Assembly: GCA_029207755.1 (NCBI GenBank)
Contig: JARCOQ010000003.1
Coordinates: 87,129,994-87,193,993 of the forward strand
Length of the DNA stretch: 64,000 nt
Source: Chamaea fasciata
Taxonomy: Eukaryota > Chordata > Aves > Passeriformes > Sylviidae
Direction: 5' to 3'
The first letter of the stretch is position 1. Every line of letters begins with the position of its first letter. Below the pieces are notes generated by a model. The model was not told the origin of the DNA. It did not search any database and saw only the letters and a list, made by a program, of their open reading frames with translations. The translations under genes and the position numbers were made by a program. Shown piece by piece: positions 61,098 through 64,000 of this stretch.

Positions 61098-64000
61098 TAA
61101 CAGCTCCTTACTATGCTACAAGCGACAATCTTTCAACTTATATGGTCTGCATAGTGTATTCAAGTCTATTTTGTCAATATACCTTTCTCCCATTGTCCTG
61201 ACAGACCACTGATTTGTGCAAGGCTGTGTGCTTACAGCTAGCAAAGAAATTGAGTTATGTAGACACAAAAACTGAAGCTGAAAGGTGAAGAGGCAGCAAT
61301 GTCATTGTAAGGTCCATTTCCATTTGCCAGCACTACATTTGAGACAAGGTCTAAACAAATTACACATATTGCCTGAACAGCAAAGCTGTGTTGGCAAGCA
61401 AATGCACACTAGGGCACCATCAAAGAAAGAGAAAACAATCTCTGTTATCATTCTGGGTTTTACCACTACACCTACTATTGTTCATTCAAAGAAAATGTTT
61501 GAAATTTCTCTGAGAAACTGTACTGATACTTGCACATGGAATTTTGTGTTGGAATAATTGCCAATGGATGTCCTGGTACTTTCAAAAAGAGCAAGAGGAA
61601 TTGTTACTGGTTTCTAACTAGTGTTCCTACAGTGCAGAGGAAGTAGATTTTAGGTGCTTTTAAGGGAGAGTGAAGCTAAGCAAAAAGAAGTAATGGTTTT
61701 AACTTCTACAAGTAATTTGCCTGGAGGACACTGATTAATGAGAACAGGTACACAGTCGCATTCATGTCAATCCCCTTCAGAAAATTATTCCCCAGTCACA
61801 GAATTTTGCTTTCTTATATGGATGTACATTTAATAATGTTTATCTAAGAGTATGATTCATTGTAAGAGGATAGAAAAATTAATATAATAGAAAAGAGTAG
61901 CATCTAAAATCTTGCCCTGCAGATAGCTCTGTGGCTGTTCATGTTATACTCTTTTGATCTTTTTCTGATATCCATACAATGAAGCCATAACTTTTATATT
62001 TGGAGCTTTATGGTGAATCTGAGATATTTCAACAACAAAGCGTCCACCAAGAGGATATATGGCTGATAAAGTAAAATTCTGAAAATACATTAATAATCAG
62101 TAACACCATGGGTCACACTGCTGTAGTTGAAGTTGAAAAACCCAGCAAATATGTTCTGCCCAAAGACTATTGTGTTCTCTAGCAAAGCAGGAGACTGTAT
62201 TTTAACATAGAAAATGGTCCTCACTGAAGTTAATGTTCCTTTTGGGTCGATGAGGGAAGGAGGATAGAGGAGGGAAGCCTCTCTTTCTCCTGTGATTTTT
62301 CTCCGTGTCAAGTTGGTATGTGGCCCTCGTTCAGCAGAACTTGTACAGAAATGGCAATCATGCAGACAGAGGTCCAAGTTTCATCCCTTCCAGATGAAGT
62401 TTGCCTTTGTGGGTGCAGAACCAGGCCCATCAGCCACCTGTCAGGCTGGGAATCAAATGGCTTCTTTGAAGAAGAGCAGTGAGCAGTGCCAGGCCCCACA
62501 GGCTTGCCTGAAAAACTTTTGTGGAAAGTCTGCTGCTCTGGTCCTCTCAGTAAGCTCTTCCCTCAGGACCCACTCTCAGTCCTAAAGCTTTTTCATAGTG
62601 AATTTATAAACCAGAAACAAATCATCTCTATGCAGAATTGGCAATAATCTCCAAAACAAAGCTATGTCATGTCCTTAGATCTCACAGCCCTAAGAAGGAC
62701 TCCAACTTATTCTTAGAGAAGCCATTTGTGTTCATTGCATGAGACGAGAAATGACTTCTAGATCACATATCCAGAACTGAAAGGCAGTTTAGCTGAGAGA
62801 AAACATTAACTTGTTTAACAAATTCAGTTCTTTAAAAAAAATGCACTGGGGTTTTTTTAAAGACCTCGGCACTGTATCTATAACCATTTGTTTTCTGAGT
62901 ATAAAAAAGCCGTAAGGAAACAAACATTTAATATATTTGGCATTTTATATATTAAAACAGTTGGTTAGAGTGATAAAATTATTATGAATATTTATAACAG
63001 ATCTACTACCAATCCTAGAAGCAATGGAAATGGGCATTGCAAAATCAGTTGCTCTCGGATGCAATTTTTATATTTATCTACAACAAATAAAATAGATTAT
63101 TGTCATTTTCCTTTTTAAAAAACCTACAGTCTCCCCTACTGTTTCTCCCCATGGACCCTATGAGAGCATTATAGCCTCATCTCTGTGAAGCCACTTTGCC
63201 ACTATCATTAATTCTATTGATGTCTCTCCTGTGTTTGTCCTTCCAGCTGCGTGTTCAAAACAGCAGTAGTTCAAAGTCAGATACTTCCATTAGGGGCTAG
63301 TTTTACCCAAGTTAATGAGTCAATTTTCTTCCACACAGCAGCAGCAATTCTACAGAAGAGTTCACATAAATTTTAAAATGTCCTAAACAGTTTTTTCCTT
63401 CTTCAGTATTTAATTTGGACTTTATCAAAATTATTTTCCCGCTTTTCTTATTCTATTGAAATAAACACCATCAAAGCACCCTAGGTACATTTCATATGTG
63501 CTGCTAATTATTTCTGAGCTCTACAGAAGTTAATACACAGTAGAAATCTTCAAGTAATAAACTAAATATCCTTCTTTTGAAGAGAAAATTTAAATGAAAA
63601 ATATTTAATTAAAACTACAATCGTAATCATTTCATATCTCTTTGTTCAATGGATCTGAAGTTATATAGCAGAAGAGCATATAACTAAATATAAATGGACA
63701 GCAAAACACACCAGATATAACAACAGAAATGTACTAGTTTATTTTTAAAGACAGCTTCTGAGAAGTTAAAATCAAGCCTCTGGTCAAGTTTAAACCACTT
63801 TTCAAAGACACAGAAATTCCCCAAATTTCTTCTTTACTGACTCCCTTATCTAATAAGGAGCTAGCCCCTTGGGATAAGGAAAAATCTATAGAAGGAGCCC
63901 ATACAATTTCACCCAGCCATCTCAGCACTGTGTATTCCTGAAGCACATAAATTATAATATTTTTTTTACCTGTTTATTAATGCCAGTAAGATCAGACATA

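Larger units (their letters stand above)
57207..64000 (+). other. EYS: EYS intron 5 of the coding region (open at the window end)
   Basis: The donor GTAAGT is at 57207 and no matching next exon was found before 64000. It holds a CR1 piece (57748-58380), a hairpin, a long A run and a T/G-rich tract. 58967-60980 and 61098-64000 show nothing that I can name. Confidence 0.75.

Noticed and set aside
60992..61212. Two Phe-rich frames
   Set aside because: They arise from the T/G-rich simple tract.
57207..64000. A sixth EYS coding exon
   Set aside because: I searched for an acceptor followed by a phase-0 continuation of EGF7 and found none. The next exon is probably outside the window.

Overview
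This window is bird genomic DNA. The evidence is many CR1 retrotransposon pieces ending in the CATAGAATCATAG-type octamer, an ERV-L-like provirus, several solo LTRs of avian type, and five exons of one vertebrate gene with bird-sized introns. Some LTR families match what I remember from songbird and other neoavian genomes, so a neoavian, perhaps a passerine, is my inference. No species can be fixed by reading alone.

The only host gene I can support is EYS (eyes shut homolog), on the + strand. It is the secreted, multi-EGF extracellular matrix protein of photoreceptors. The window holds the start codon (3006) and the first five coding exons: 3006-3762, 5918-6031, 49688-49881, 51773-51900 and 57092-57206. 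The splice phases are 1, 1, 0, 2 and 0, and every junction agrees. The lengths of coding exons 2-5 (114, 194, 128 and 115 bases) equal those I recall for human exons 5-8. The exons encode a signal peptide, a cysteine-containing N-terminal domain and EGF domains 1 to 7. The seventh EGF runs into an exon beyond the window. The second intron is 43.7 kb and takes up two thirds of the window.

Layout: 1-2904 is upstream DNA with a 1.07 kb antisense LTR-like repeat (688-1761). 2905-6031 holds the first two coding exons. 6032-49687 is the giant intron. It contains solo LTRs (11335-11945, 23540-24113, 36153-36826), an LTR split by a CR1 (about 31270-31960), partial LTRs (15535-15830, about 18715-19040, 34880-35091, 46080-46320), CR1 pieces, tetranucleotide arrays, and one full-length provirus at 38639-44166. 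The provirus has 522-bp LTRs, a 5-bp target duplication AACCC, a tRNA-Lys-like primer site, a leader with 57-bp tandem repeats, and a pol reading frame with several stop codons but no frameshift. 49688-57206 holds coding exons 3-5 with CR1 pieces between them. 57207-64000 is the open next intron.

I found no RNA gene, CRISPR array or second host gene. The host part is ordinary. The points most worth a second look are the provirus leader repeats and missing gag, the roughly 50-bp periodic array inside the first LTR, a near-perfect 55-base palindrome at 46449, the conserved O-glycosylation signatures in the EYS EGF domains, and an unrecognised block at 8.5-9.7 kb.
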